Assembly (NCBI GenBank): GCA_964528155.1
Contig: CAZGRL010000020.1
Span: forward strand, 1 to 52,778
Direction of reading: 5' to 3'
Origin: G001797105 sp964528155
GTDB lineage: Bacteria > Chloroflexota > Anaerolineae > Anaerolineales > E44-bin32
Length of the DNA stretch: 52,778 nucleotides
Shown: positions 8,716-17,115 of the stretch, piece after piece
Layout: every line of letters begins with the position of its first letter
How positions within the stretch are numbered: the first letter of the stretch is position 1
The notes under the pieces: model-generated
The model's database searches: none
What the model saw: the letters and a program-made list of their open reading frames with translations, nothing else
Told to the model about the DNA's origin: nothing
Position numbers and translations under genes: made by a program

Positions 8716-9540
8716 TCAGGGGACGGATGTCCAACCCCGCAGACTGTAGTAGGCCAGGGCCATGTACTCTCTGAGGACGAATGAGCTGGCGCTGAGAGAA
8801 TCGAGCGAGGGCAGAAGGGCCTGCAGCCCGGAGACCGAGGCGACAGCATTATCATGCGCCGGAGAAGGGACCGGCTGCAGGCCGACGGCCTGAAAGGCTG
8901 CAAGCGCGCGGCGCATGTGCGTCGGCGAGGTAACCAGAGTGAACTTCCCGCCCAGCTGATCGGCGAAGCCGACGCGAGTGTTGACTGCCTCCTGGCGGGT
9001 GTTCGTCGAGGCCGACTCTTCCAGGATCCGTTGATCAGGGACGCCCAGGGCCACAAGGGCCTGGCGCATCGCACGACTCTCCGGAATCCGATCACCCTGC
9101 AGCGGTTTTTCCCCTCCCCCTCCCCCGGACGCGATCACCCAAGGATTGTCGAGCATAGCGTAGAGGCGTGCGCCTTCCAAGACACGCGATGCCGTCGAAT
9201 CGCTCAGTGTGGAGATTACCCGGCCGTCCTCGTGGTAGGTCTCGATGCCTCCCCCGAGGATAACGATCGCATGAAGATCGAGCTCGCGGGCCTCGGCCGG
9301 CGTCAGCGGCGCATAACCTCGGTCGAGGCTGGCCTCGATCGCTGGTGTGCAGGCAGGTAGGCTGAGAATCCAGTAAACGAGGACAAGCCCAGTCAGCCAG
9401 GTGCGGCTACGTCGCCGCCAGCCTTCGTCGAGGAACAGGCCGGGGATTCCTAGTGTTGCCGCGATGAGCAGAAATGGGAAGGAGCCCGGGACGAGATACG
9501 CTTTGATGAATTCGACGATGGCGTCCAAGCGCGCCTCCAC
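8716..9540 (-). CDS. DUF218 (YdcF/SanA/ElyC-like) membrane protein
   Basis: A 274-residue protein whose first 90 residues or so contain two or three membrane segments (VPGSFPFLLIAATLGIPGLF and TWLTGLVLVYWILSLPA). They are followed by a DUF218 domain: LHAIVILGGGIETY, then EGARLYAML, VIASGGGGG and SASTNTRQEAVNT. E. coli relatives (SanA, ElyC) affect envelope integrity and lipid-carrier balance, but no reaction is firmly known. GTG at 9540 is chosen as start, with GGGAGAG upstream. It lies 65 bp after the MshA-like glycosyltransferase on the same strand, which fits an envelope role. The 99 bp separating it from the convergent FAD reductase gene holds nothing notable. Confidence 0.85.
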   Translation of the reverse strand: MEARLDAIVEFIKAYLVPGSFPFLLIAATLGIPGLFLDEGWRRRSRTWLTGLVLVYWILSLPACTPAIEASLDRGYAPLTPAEARELDLHAIVILGGGIETYHEDGRVISTLSDSTASRVLEGARLYAMLDNPWVIASGGGGGEKPLQGDRIPESRAMRQALVALGVPDQRILEESASTNTRQEAVNTRVGFADQLGGKFTLVTSPTHMRRALAAFQAVGLQPVPSPAHDNAVASVSGLQALLPSLDSLSASSFVLREYMALAYYSLRGWTSVP

Positions 9541-9605
9541 TCACTCTCTCCCACCCCGAGGCTGTCGGGCAACTTCGGTGCGATCGACTCAGAGGAGAAG
9601 TGATC

Positions 9606-10850
9606 TCAAGCGTGCCGATTGAGCATGGATTCGTAGAGCGCGATGACCTGGTCGGCGACGAGCGGCCACGCGTAGCTCTGGGCGTAGTCGGCCGCCCTGT
9701 GCCCCATGCGTTGACGAAGTTCTTCGTCGAGCAACAGGCGGCGCAACCGATCCGCAAGCGCGGGAGCGTCTCCGGCCGGCACATGAAAGCCGGTCTCGCC
9801 ATCGCGCACCAGGAAGACCAGGCCGCCGGTCTCGGAGGCCACGACTGGCGTTCCGCAGGCCATCGCTTCCAGTGCAACCAGTCCGAACGATTCATAGTGT
9901 GAGGGGACGACGACGACTTCCGCAGCGGAATAGTAGTACTGCAATGTGTCCTGGTCGCGCTTGCCCAGGAACGTGATCATGTCATCCAGCTCGAGTGACT
10001 CCCGGAGCACCTTGATGTGGCCCATCTCGGTCGTCATCTGCTCGGGGCCGGCGTCCGGTTCTCCTCCGATCACGGATATCACCCCAAGTACGTCCTGCAA
10101 CCCCTGTTCCTTGAGCAATGCAACCGCTTGGAGAAGTGTGTCGAGCCCCTTCAACGGCTCCACTCGACCCACGTAGAGGATCATGCGATCCGTGGGAGCG
10201 ATGCCGACGAACTCCTTGGCCTCGTCCTTGCGGATGGGATAGAAGTGGGCGGTATCGACGCCCGGCGGGATCACCACCACGCGACTGGTATCCGCCCGGT
10301 AGAGCCATTGAATCTGGGCCAGTTCTGCCTGGGTAGCCGCGACCACACGATCGACCTCCCGCAGCAAGCGGGACTCCGTCTCCAACCTCTCCGTAGAGGC
10401 AGTTTCCTCCGGGCTACGGGCCACACGGTTCTTCATCTCACCCAACGTATGGAACATCTGGATGATCGGGATACCCCACGCACGGCGGAGTTCGAGTGCG
10501 GCGATTCCAGAAAGCCAGTAGTGACTGTGGATGAGATCGTAGCCGGTCTGCTTCTGCGAGGCGAACTCAAGCACACCCTCGACGAATCGATCGAGGTGGC
10601 CCATCAGCTTCCCCTCGGCAATCGGGGATTCCGGCCCGGCCGAGATATGGGCGATTCGATTTCCATAACCAAGATCGTGAAGGACGTGCGGGACATGCTC
10701 ATCTTGAGATCGCGTGAACACATCCACCGCAATGCCTCGCCGTCCGAGCTCGCGAGTGAGGTCGCGGATGTACACATTCATCCCACCTGTATCCTTGCCG
10801 CCAAGGGTAGCGAGCGGACACGTGTGGTATGAGATCATGGCGATATGCAC
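9606..10850 (-). CDS. GT4 glycosyltransferase, MshA / sucrose-synthase-like
   Basis: A cytosolic GT-B glycosyltransferase that should move a sugar from a nucleotide donor to a small or lipid acceptor. The N-terminal MISYHTCPLATLGGKDTGGM is the glycine-rich donor/acceptor loop typical of the MshA and sucrose-phosphate-synthase branch of GT4. IHSHYWLSG follows. The C-terminal domain has GRVEPLKGLDTLLQA and the E-x7-E motif in SHYESFGLVALEAMACGTPV. The open frame extends to 10952, but I place the start at GTG 10850. GGGGGG lies 11 bases before it, the protein then begins directly with the first beta strand, and the longer form would overlap the tRNA promoter on the other strand. Length is 414 residues, normal for the family. 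The product sugar is not predictable. Confidence 0.88.
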   Translation of the reverse strand: MHIAMISYHTCPLATLGGKDTGGMNVYIRDLTRELGRRGIAVDVFTRSQDEHVPHVLHDLGYGNRIAHISAGPESPIAEGKLMGHLDRFVEGVLEFASQKQTGYDLIHSHYWLSGIAALELRRAWGIPIIQMFHTLGEMKNRVARSPEETASTERLETESRLLREVDRVVAATQAELAQIQWLYRADTSRVVVIPPGVDTAHFYPIRKDEAKEFVGIAPTDRMILYVGRVEPLKGLDTLLQAVALLKEQGLQDVLGVISVIGGEPDAGPEQMTTEMGHIKVLRESLELDDMITFLGKRDQDTLQYYYSAAEVVVVPSHYESFGLVALEAMACGTPVVASETGGLVFLVRDGETGFHVPAGDAPALADRLRRLLLDEELRQRMGHRAADYAQSYAWPLVADQVIALYESMLNRHA

Positions 10851-10878
10851 AGTCGGATTATCCCCCCGCCGCGAATTC

Positions 10879-10907
10879 TTGCCAAGGATCGGTGCGGGTT
10901 GTATAAT
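10879..10907 (+). promoter_or_regulatory. Promoter of tRNA-Thr
   Basis: TTGCCA (10879-10884) and a perfect TATAAT (10902-10907) are separated by the ideal 17 bases. This is the best sigma-70-type promoter seen in the window. It would start transcription near 10914, about 75 nt before the tRNA. It sits upstream of the divergent GT4 gene start at 10850. Confidence 0.75.
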
Positions 10908-10989
10908 GCCGAAGCTGGTCGGCCGCCCTGGATCTCTCGCTCGGCCGACCACTTCCCTGCCCTGTCAAGTGGCAGGATCGTTTCCCCAG

Positions 10990-11065
10990 GCCAGCGTAGC
11001 TCAGTCGGTAGAGCAGGCGTTTCGTAAACGTCAGGTCACGGGTTCGAGTCCCGTCGCTGGCTCCA
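10990..11065 (+). tRNA. tRNA-Thr (anticodon CGT)
   Basis: A 76-nt cloverleaf. The acceptor stem is GCCAGCG / CGCTGGC. The D-arm is GCTC...GAGC with loop AGTCGGTA. The anticodon stem is GGCGT/ACGTC with loop TTCGTAA, which reads anticodon CGT for the ACG threonine codon. The T-arm is ACGGG/CCCGT with TTCGAGT. The discriminator is U and the 3' CCA is encoded. No other tRNA gene is adjacent. Confidence 0.97.
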
Positions 11066-11339
11066 CCCACCCTTGTCAGTCCCCCCAATTGAGAGGACGA
11101 TCCAGGCGCTCTGGGAAGTCGTCTCGCATCGCCTTCGAGCAGCTGGAGCCGTCATTCGTTCACACCGAATGCCCCGGGCAAGGACTCTGTTTCGACACAG
11201 TTCATTCGATCGATCTTGCGATCCCCCGGACCTGGCGGGCTGAGTTACCCGTTCGCGGGAACGACGCGCGAGCCCGTCTGGCGACGGCGGCATGGCCGCC
11301 TACGGCGGACGATCATGAACTTGAGTTCGGATAAAGGGA

Positions 11340-11846
11340 TCAGCTGGCGGCGATCGGCAGGAATGGCTTGATGGCGGCTCGCAGCTCTCGGACGGAAAAC
11401 GGCTTGCGCAAGAAACCGTCAGCGCCGGCTTTGCGCGCCTCGGACAGGTCCGAAGTGCTGGCTTTGGCCGTAATGACGATCTTCGGGATATGACCCCATG
11501 CGGGCTCGGATCGCAGCTGCTCGAGCAGCTTGATGCCGTCCGAGTCGGGCATCCTCAGATCCGTCAGAATCAGATCGGGCGTCACGCTCTCCAGCACGGT
11601 CAGTGCCTGACCCACGCTGTATGCCTGGTGAACTTGAAAGCCGAAGGACTCCAGGACCTCCCCCATCACGGCAACGAACGTCAACTCATCATCGATGATG
11701 AGCACCGAGTGGGCTGACCCGTTGCCGTTCGAAGATGGATCCAGGCTTCGATTCGGAGCCGGCATAAGCGATAAACCGCCTTTTGCACCTTTCCACTCGT
11801 GGACGCCCGCGTAGGGAGCGTCCCCTTCCGCGGTCAGTAACAGCAT
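11340..11846 (-). CDS. Single-domain response regulator (receiver protein)
   Basis: A phosphoacceptor protein of a two-component system with no output domain. After about 45 unstructured residues the receiver domain begins (HSVLIIDDELTFVAVMGEVL, with the acidic pair DD). It carries the phosphorylation Asp in PDLILTDLRMPDSDG, the Thr in KIVITAKAS and the Lys in GFLRKPFSVREL, so all key residues are present. A CheY/Spo0F-like or DivK-like signal relay is likely. No histidine kinase is adjacent. I choose ATG 11846 because GAGGAG lies eight bases ahead. ATG 11882 and ATG 11765 are possible alternatives; the latter starts just before the linker. The roughly 270 bp between the tRNA and this gene shows no further feature. 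Confidence 0.9.
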   Translation of the reverse strand: MLLLTAEGDAPYAGVHEWKGAKGGLSLMPAPNRSLDPSSNGNGSAHSVLIIDDELTFVAVMGEVLESFGFQVHQAYSVGQALTVLESVTPDLILTDLRMPDSDGIKLLEQLRSEPAWGHIPKIVITAKASTSDLSEARKAGADGFLRKPFSVRELRAAIKPFLPIAAS

Positions 11847-12029
11847 ACAGCACTCCTCGCATCGGGCACCCGATTGCTTCATAGGAAACTGGTCCTGCCG
11901 GAAAACCGCCTCCTGTGCCGTTCACTAGTCTCATCCGCCCAGATATGGCGTTGCGGAGGCGCGAGTGATCGCATCCAACATGAGTGACGGACCCTCGAAG
12001 GCCCGATAGCGGTAAAAGTGCCGTCGACG

Positions 12030-12035
12030 TATAAT
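12030..12035 (+). promoter_or_regulatory. -10 element of udk (probable leaderless transcript)
   Basis: TATAAT at 12030-12035 ends eight bases before the udk ATG at 12044. Transcription would begin at or right next to the start codon, and no Shine-Dalgarno sequence is present. No good -35 is seen 16-18 bases upstream. Confidence 0.5.
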
Positions 12036-12043
12036 GCCTCGCC

Positions 12044-12676
12044 ATGCCTTCGAACTCACCCCCAGTCGTCATCGGAATCGCCGGCGGGACCGGCTCCGGG
12101 AAGACGACGGTTGCCAATGTGATCCTGGAAAGGGTTGGTGCACAGAATATCGCCTTCCTGGCGCATGACTCGTACTACCGGGATCTGAAAGACCTGCCAC
12201 GGGCACAGAGGGATCTTGTCAACTTCGACCACCCCAATTCGCTCGAGACCGATCTGCTGGTGGCGCACCTGGAGTCGCTGCGTCAGTGGAAGGCCGTGGA
12301 TGTTCCCGTCTATGATTTCACCATCCATTCCAGGACGAGCCAGATCCGTCACCTCGAGCCTCAGCCCGTTGTCCTTGTTGAGGGCATCCTGGTGTTTGCC
12401 GAGCCCGAGCTCCGGAAGCTATTCGACGTCAAGATTTTCGTGGATACGGACCCCGACGTCCGATTCATCCGCCGGCTGAAGCGGGATCTCGTCGAGCGGG
12501 GCCGAACGGTCGACAGTGTGATCCAACAATATGAGACAAGCGTCCGCCCGATGCACCTGGAATTTGTCGAGCCGTCCAAGCGCTATGCCGATGTGATCAT
12601 CCCTGAGGGGGGCCTCAACACCGTGGCCATGGACATGGTCGTGGCCCGGATCGAGACTTTGCTGTCCCGACGCTGA
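12044..12676 (+). CDS. udk: Uridine kinase
   Basis: Phosphorylates uridine and cytidine to UMP and CMP in pyrimidine salvage. The 210-residue length is typical for the bacterial enzyme. Visible motifs are the P-loop GIAGGTGSGKTTVANVIL, HDSYYRDL, the NFDHPNS nucleoside-site segment, VPVYDFTIHSR and the VDTDPDVRFIRRLKRD lid region. The ATG at 12044 starts just ahead of the first beta strand. It is preceded within eight bases by a TATAAT and by no SD, which suggests leaderless expression. The cyclophilin gene follows 16 bp later and the VTT gene overlaps that one, so the three probably form one operon. Identity is secure. Confidence 0.96.
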   Translation: MPSNSPPVVIGIAGGTGSGKTTVANVILERVGAQNIAFLAHDSYYRDLKDLPRAQRDLVNFDHPNSLETDLLVAHLESLRQWKAVDVPVYDFTIHSRTSQIRHLEPQPVVLVEGILVFAEPELRKLFDVKIFVDTDPDVRFIRRLKRDLVERGRTVDSVIQQYETSVRPMHLEFVEPSKRYADVIIPEGGLNTVAMDMVVARIETLLSRR

Positions 12677-12692
12677 TGACACAGGAGGAGTC

Positions 12693-13205
12693 ATGACATC
12701 CAAGCAATACTCGAGCCCGCCCGAGATGGTAATCGATTCGGCCAAGGCGTACACGGCGCGGATGAGCACAGACGAAGGCGACATCGTTATCAGACTTCAC
12801 GCAGACAAGGCCCCCAAGACGGTAAACAACTTCGTCTTCCTGGCGAGAGACGGGTTCTACGACGGCGTCATCTTCCACCGGGTCATTCCAAACTTCATGG
12901 CCCAGGGCGGCGATCCCACTGGAACCGGGACCGGGGGTCCCGGCTACAAATTCGCCGACGAATTCCACCCGGACCTGCGCCACGATCACCCCGGGGTGAT
13001 GTCGATGGCGAACGCCGGGCCGAACACAAACGGCTCGCAGTTCTTCTTGACTCATGTCCCCACGGCCTGGCTGGACGACCGGCATACGGTGTTCGGGGAG
13101 ATCACCGAGGGCTTCGACGTCCTGATGGCGATCCCCGAGAGAGACCCGAGCGCCCGCGGCGCCCCGGCAGTGGCCATCCGATCCATCGAAATCACTGAGA
13201 CGTGA
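12693..13205 (+). CDS. Cyclophilin-type peptidyl-prolyl cis-trans isomerase
   Basis: A cytosolic 170-residue cyclophilin that speeds cis-trans isomerisation of prolyl peptide bonds. No signal peptide is present. The core has KTVNNFVFLARDGFYDGVIF, then HRVIPNFMAQGGDPTGTGTG (containing the catalytic Arg and the Phe-Met-Gln of the active site), GVMSMANAGPNTNGSQFFLT and the substrate-pocket segment HTVFGEITEGFDV. AGGAGGAG precedes the ATG. Its TGA overlaps the GTG start of the VTT-domain gene (GTGA), so the two are translationally coupled. Confidence 0.95.
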   Translation: MTSKQYSSPPEMVIDSAKAYTARMSTDEGDIVIRLHADKAPKTVNNFVFLARDGFYDGVIFHRVIPNFMAQGGDPTGTGTGGPGYKFADEFHPDLRHDHPGVMSMANAGPNTNGSQFFLTHVPTAWLDDRHTVFGEITEGFDVLMAIPERDPSARGAPAVAIRSIEITET

Positions 13206-13774
13206 AACCCCGGTTCCAACTGATCGGCTGGCGATTGACGCTGGCCAGGATCGCCGCCCTTTTGGCGGTGGTAGGTGTGATCGCGCTCGCCTACTCGCTG
13301 CGCGACCGGGCGGCCGAGTTCGCCGGTTATGGCTATCCGGGGATCTTTCTTCTCTCCCTGCTGGCCAACTCGACGCTCATCCTGCCTATTCCGGGGATCG
13401 CCCTGACTTTCGCCATGGGTGCGGTCTTCAATCCGCTTGGTGTGGCGCTTGCGGCGGGCACCGGCGCTACATTGGGAGAGATGACCGGCTATCTTGCCGG
13501 CTTCAGCGGCCAGGCGATCGCCGACAATCTTTCCATCTACCAGCGACTGACTGAATGGATGAAACGATATGGCGCGTGGATAGTCCTGCTGCTGGCTTTC
13601 ATCCCCAACCCGTTCTTCGACCTGGCCGGGGCAGCAGCAGGTACCCTCAAGATGCCACTGGGGAAGTTCCTGTTGTGGCTGTGGATCGGGAAGACACTGA
13701 AGATGCTTGTCTTCGCAGTTGCGGGAGCCAACTCGGTTACGTGGCTGATGGCCTTGTTCGGTCCGCAGCCGTGA
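13202..13774 (+). CDS. VTT/DedA-type small membrane protein
   Basis: A 190-residue polytopic protein with about five membrane segments, beginning with LARIAALLAVVGVIALAYSL. The VTT (SNARE-associated) domain is recognisable from GTGATLGEMTGYLAGFSGQ and the re-entrant AFIPNPFFDLAGAAAGTL. Relatives include DedA-type undecaprenyl-phosphate or phospholipid flippases and the TVP38/TMEM64 group. The exact cargo is not predictable, though lipid-carrier recycling would suit the envelope genes in the window. The GTG start overlaps the cyclophilin stop by four bases, which explains the absence of a separate long leader. Confidence 0.85.
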   Translation: MKPRFQLIGWRLTLARIAALLAVVGVIALAYSLRDRAAEFAGYGYPGIFLLSLLANSTLILPIPGIALTFAMGAVFNPLGVALAAGTGATLGEMTGYLAGFSGQAIADNLSIYQRLTEWMKRYGAWIVLLLAFIPNPFFDLAGAAAGTLKMPLGKFLLWLWIGKTLKMLVFAVAGANSVTWLMALFGPQP

Positions 13775-13810
13775 AATGCCCGCCGCCGAGACCCTCCTGA
13801 CCGGGATCGC

Positions 13811-14926
13811 CTAGGGCTTGAAGGATTCCTCGCGTAGCGTCACGGCCCGAAGCGCGCGACTGTCGACCTCAACACCGAGGCCGACACCGGTGGGCACATC
13901 GATCGTACCATCCGAGTTGAGGCTGAATGTAGGCTCTGCGACGTCTCGATCGTAGTATCGATCGGAGGCGGAGATGTCACCCGGGAGTTGAAAGCCCGGC
14001 AGTCCGGCCAAGGCCAGATTCGCCGCTCGACCGATCCCCGTCTCGAGCATCCCTCCACACCAGACCGGGATCCCGTATTCAAAGCACAAATCGTGAATCG
14101 CGACGGCCTCGGTTAGGCCGCCGACCCGCGCCTGTTTGATGTTGATCACCCGGCAGGCATCGATCTCGAGCGCCTGTCGTGCGTGCCGGAGTGAGAGGAT
14201 ACTTTCGTCAAGACACAAGGGTGTGCGGAGGGCCGATTGAAGCAGGCTGTGGTCGAGCAAATCGTCCTCAGCGAGCGGCTGTTCGATGAGGAGCAGCCCG
14301 AAGTTATCCATCGCCCTGAAGATCGATACATCCCCGATCGTGTATGCTGAGTTGGCGTCAACCTGCAATGGGAGCCAAGGGAACGCCGCGTGCACGGCCG
14401 CGACATCGTCGACATCTCTGCCCGGTCTGATCTTCAGCTTGACGCGCGGGTAGCCCTGGCCGACGTAGCCGTGAACGGTCTCGATCAGATCAGATGTCGT
14501 CGGTTGAATGCCGACCGACACCCCCACCGGGACCCGGCCGCGGCTGACTCCGAGCATCTCGGCCAGCGAGCGCTTCGACCATCGCCCGAACAAATCCCAC
14601 AACGCCAGCTCCAGGCCCGCCCTGGCCAACGGATGCCCTTTGAACTCGGCCAGTCTCTCTGTGAGATCGCCCGGAGCCGCAATCCCGCTCTTGAGCAGAA
14701 CTGGGATGAAGAATTCGGTCAGGACATGCCAGGCCGTGTCAGCCGTTTCGTACGAATAGCCCGGAGCGGATCCGGCGACGCACTCCCCCCACCCGCTCGT
14801 ACCCTGGCTCTTGACTTCGATAATGAGACAGTCGCGATCGAGCTCCACGCCGAATGACGTGACGAATGGACTCTTGAGTCTCATTCGGATGTGACGGAGC
14901 GTGACAGAGTCGATTTTCTTGCTCAT
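13811..14926 (-). CDS. Enolase-superfamily N-succinylamino acid racemase / o-succinylbenzoate synthase
   Basis: A 371-residue member of the muconate-lactonizing subgroup, most like the MenC2/NSAR family. The catalytic set is complete and correctly spaced: Lys163 and Lys165 (RVKLKIRPG), metal ligands Asp190 (QVDANSAYT), Glu215 (LIEQPL) and Asp240 (CLDESI), and Lys264 (NIKQARVGG). The family includes o-succinylbenzoate synthases for menaquinone, N-succinylamino acid racemases, and enzymes doing both. Here no men genes are near. The start overlaps the stop of a GNAT acyltransferase gene by ATGA, an arrangement known from NSAR clusters that convert D- to L-amino acids through N-succinyl intermediates. 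I therefore favour racemase activity. The general call is secure and the specific substrate is inferred. Confidence 0.87.
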   Translation of the reverse strand: MSKKIDSVTLRHIRMRLKSPFVTSFGVELDRDCLIIEVKSQGTSGWGECVAGSAPGYSYETADTAWHVLTEFFIPVLLKSGIAAPGDLTERLAEFKGHPLARAGLELALWDLFGRWSKRSLAEMLGVSRGRVPVGVSVGIQPTTSDLIETVHGYVGQGYPRVKLKIRPGRDVDDVAAVHAAFPWLPLQVDANSAYTIGDVSIFRAMDNFGLLLIEQPLAEDDLLDHSLLQSALRTPLCLDESILSLRHARQALEIDACRVINIKQARVGGLTEAVAIHDLCFEYGIPVWCGGMLETGIGRAANLALAGLPGFQLPGDISASDRYYDRDVAEPTFSLNSDGTIDVPTGVGLGVEVDSRALRAVTLREESFKP

Positions 14927-15801
14927 CCGAGTGTGCTCTCGCCGTGGGACAAGACGTAGTATGAACGCGGTAACCGCCCGCCTTTCAGGTGCACGAAGTC
15001 GGTCACGATATAGCCGGCCTCGAAGGCACCTGTGAAGATCGAGCGCGTCTGCACTCTCCAGGCATGTCCCAACTCAGGGTCGCGCGCGCGCAGGTCGAGA
15101 TAGTCGGAAGGGATTTCCACCAACGCCAGCGCACCTTCCGGACGCACGGGTGATGCACAGGGCCGGGGCAGATCATCTGGGCCAAGGGAGGTCGGATTGA
15201 GTTCTTGGGCCCCCGCAGCCAGGAAATGGGCCAAGTCAAGCGGGGCTCGCTTGCTCTGGACGCGAGAGGTCACCCTCGGGGATGTCACCCACCAATCCAC
15301 TTGAAACCGGTCTGAAGCGTCTCCGGCGTTCAATGCATCCCGCATGGCACCGTAGACCTCCTTGAGGTATGTCCGACAGACGGCGCCCAGACGCTGGATG
15401 TTGAGATGAGCGTTGCGGCTCAAGAGCGGATCATACGTCCAGGTGACCAGACGCACTCCTTGTGCGACGACGACGTCTAGCTGGGCGGCCTTCAACCGGA
15501 AGCCTATCCCACGACCTGCGTATTCCGGCAGAACCCCCAGCATGTGTGAGCAATGCTTCAGACGGGCCATCGCCACGCGGTCCGGGGTCGATGCGTCCGT
15601 ACCAAGAAAGCCTACGACCAATCCGACCAACTGCTCGGCATCATAGGCTCCCAAGACCACTCCCCCATTGTGGGCCAACGTCGTCAGCAGGTGGGCCGGC
15701 ACGATGTCGGTCTCGCTCCCTGGCCAGACGGCCCGCTGAAGATCCTCGGCCTGCTCCATCTCCTCGATGGCCTCGAGCATGCGAATGCTGATCGCTCCCA
15801 T
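14923..15801 (-). CDS. GNAT-family acyltransferase (probable amino acid N-succinyltransferase)
   Basis: A 292-residue protein with an N-terminal GNAT fold. LVGLVVGFLGTD forms a core strand. HMLGVLPEYAGRGIGFRLKA is the acyl-CoA pyrophosphate loop (Q/RxxGxG/A type). LVTWTYDPLLSRNAHLNIQR covers the later core. A C-terminal half of about 150 residues resembles the COG3375 type of predicted acetyltransferases. In other bacteria such proteins encoded beside NSAR enzymes act as succinyl-CoA:D-amino acid N-succinyltransferases. Its stop overlaps the racemase start and its own ATG shares one base with the preceding SDR gene's stop (TAATG), so all three form a tight operon. The acyl donor and acceptor are inferred from this context only. 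Confidence 0.8.
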   Translation of the reverse strand: MGAISIRMLEAIEEMEQAEDLQRAVWPGSETDIVPAHLLTTLAHNGGVVLGAYDAEQLVGLVVGFLGTDASTPDRVAMARLKHCSHMLGVLPEYAGRGIGFRLKAAQLDVVVAQGVRLVTWTYDPLLSRNAHLNIQRLGAVCRTYLKEVYGAMRDALNAGDASDRFQVDWWVTSPRVTSRVQSKRAPLDLAHFLAAGAQELNPTSLGPDDLPRPCASPVRPEGALALVEIPSDYLDLRARDPELGHAWRVQTRSIFTGAFEAGYIVTDFVHLKGGRLPRSYYVLSHGESTLG

Positions 15802-16751
15802 TATCGGCCACCTCGGTATTCTCTTCGCAATTGACGCGCGGCCAGCTCCCAGCCCCAGTTAGCGCCTTTAAGGTAGTCTAGCTTGTCTTCCAGCCTCGAA
15901 GGTTTGAGCCCAAATATCGACGGCAGGGCGTCGAGTGAGGCCGTCCTGTTCGCGGCCAGGTAATCCAGGTTGAATGTCGTTAGGGGTGGAAACGGGAGGA
16001 TGCGTTCCATGACCCGGCCCGCAGCGCGCAGATACGGCTGTCTGGTTGGAACCAGGAAACGAACGTACCCGGCGAACTGGCCCACCCTCTCCACAAGCTG
16101 TCGATAGGTCACGAATTCCGGTCCACCGATCTCAAAGAGCTTGCCGCGCATCGACGGATCGTCCAATCCCCAGGAGACACATGTCGCAAGATCCTCCACC
16201 CATATCGGCTGGAGCAGCGTTGCCCCATCACCCGGCATGAAGAAAACCAGAGGCGAGACAGCCAGCAGCATCGCCAGCGGCACCGTGAGGTGGTCATCGA
16301 CCCCGAAAGCCGGGCCTGTGCGCAGGATCGTGTACGGAACGCCGCTCGCCTTGACCGACTCTTCGGCGTCGGCCTTGGCCCGGAACACCGGGTAGGCCGA
16401 GGACCGATCCGCCCCGAGGTGGCTAAGAAAGAACAAGTGCTCGACGCCGGCGTCGGCGGCCGCCTGACACAGATTCCGCGTTCCTTCCACATCGACCCGA
16501 GAGAGCTCCTCCTCCCCGCCTCTCCTGGTTGCGGTTGCCAGGTGCACCACCCGATCGACCCCGACCATGGCCGCACGAAGGCCGCGTGGGTCGGAGAGTG
16601 AGGCGACGGCGGCTTGCATCGGAACACCGTGAGGGATCCTGGGATTCCTGGGGGACGGTCTGAGGAGCACGCGAATCTCGTATCCCGACTCTGCCAACCG
16701 AACCAGCAAGTATCTGCCGATGAAACCTGTTGCGCCCGTGATCAGGAGCAC
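15801..16751 (-). CDS. Atypical SDR / NDUFA9-like NAD(P)-binding protein
   Basis: A 316-residue Rossmann-fold protein starting with LLITGATGFIGRYLLVRLAE (GxxGxxG). It has RVVHLATATRR and GVEHLFFLSHLGADR, while the usual Tyr-x3-Lys catalytic pair is not evident. This points to the atypical SDR branch that includes NmrA-like and complex-I NDUFA9-like proteins. These often bind NAD(P) without classical dehydrogenase chemistry. The later segment GATLLQPIWVEDLATCV matches the conserved 'P..V.D.A' strand of that branch. It is the first gene of the GNAT/racemase operon, linked by a one-base stop/start overlap. A minus-strand TGCTAGAAT lies about 85 bp upstream. Its role in that operon is unclear. 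Confidence 0.8.
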   Translation of the reverse strand: MLLITGATGFIGRYLLVRLAESGYEIRVLLRPSPRNPRIPHGVPMQAAVASLSDPRGLRAAMVGVDRVVHLATATRRGGEEELSRVDVEGTRNLCQAAADAGVEHLFFLSHLGADRSSAYPVFRAKADAEESVKASGVPYTILRTGPAFGVDDHLTVPLAMLLAVSPLVFFMPGDGATLLQPIWVEDLATCVSWGLDDPSMRGKLFEIGGPEFVTYRQLVERVGQFAGYVRFLVPTRQPYLRAAGRVMERILPFPPLTTFNLDYLAANRTASLDALPSIFGLKPSRLEDKLDYLKGANWGWELAARQLRREYRGGR

Positions 16752-16835
16752 GACACTTCACGCCCCGCCGTCATTTGGAATGTGTGTCTGGCGAATCCGA
16801 GGCGGTCGATCCTCCCTCGGTCTACATGTTGGTCG

Positions 16836-16844
16836 ATTCTAGCA
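16836..16844 (-). promoter_or_regulatory. Extended -10 promoter of the SDR/GNAT/racemase operon
   Basis: On the minus strand TGCTAGAAT (16844-16836) forms a TGn-extended -10 about 85 bases before the SDR start. No clear -35 was found, which is usual for extended -10 promoters. Confidence 0.45.
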
Positions 16845-17115
16845 TAGCGGACCAGTCGAGTGGTCGGATCCACGATTGTCAATCGAGTGTCGGCTAGCGC
16901 TTCTCACAGGAGTCCTTGAGGCGAGGGGGGGGATCGATGCTCCCTGCCGGTCGAGATCTGGCGGATCGATGACGACACGGATCGGCATCCGCATCAACAT
17001 GAGAAAGTGGAAAATCGCCGACAGGACATAATGATATGCTTCCTCAGAAATCGTCTGCCGACCATTCGCCGGAGAGGGATCCCCCGCACTCAGCGTCACT
17101 TATCCTGCCTTGGCG
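16845..17115. other. Divergent intergenic region
   Basis: Between the divergent SDR and fabF promoters no convincing gene is seen. An 86-codon frame on the minus strand (16839-17099) has non-coding composition and crosses the fabF promoter side, so I discount it. Confidence 0.5.

Noticed and set aside
10851..10952. Longer N terminus for the MshA-like glycosyltransferase
   Set aside because: It would cross the strong tRNA promoter on the other strand, has low-complexity composition, and GTG 10850 has a good SD.
13811..14926. Assignment as menC of menaquinone synthesis
   Set aside because: Not excluded, but no other men genes are in view and the GNAT coupling favours an N-succinylamino acid role, so no gene symbol was given.
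16839..17099. 86-codon minus-strand ORF upstream of fabF
   Set aside because: No family features, no SD, composition not coding, and it lies in a divergent promoter region.
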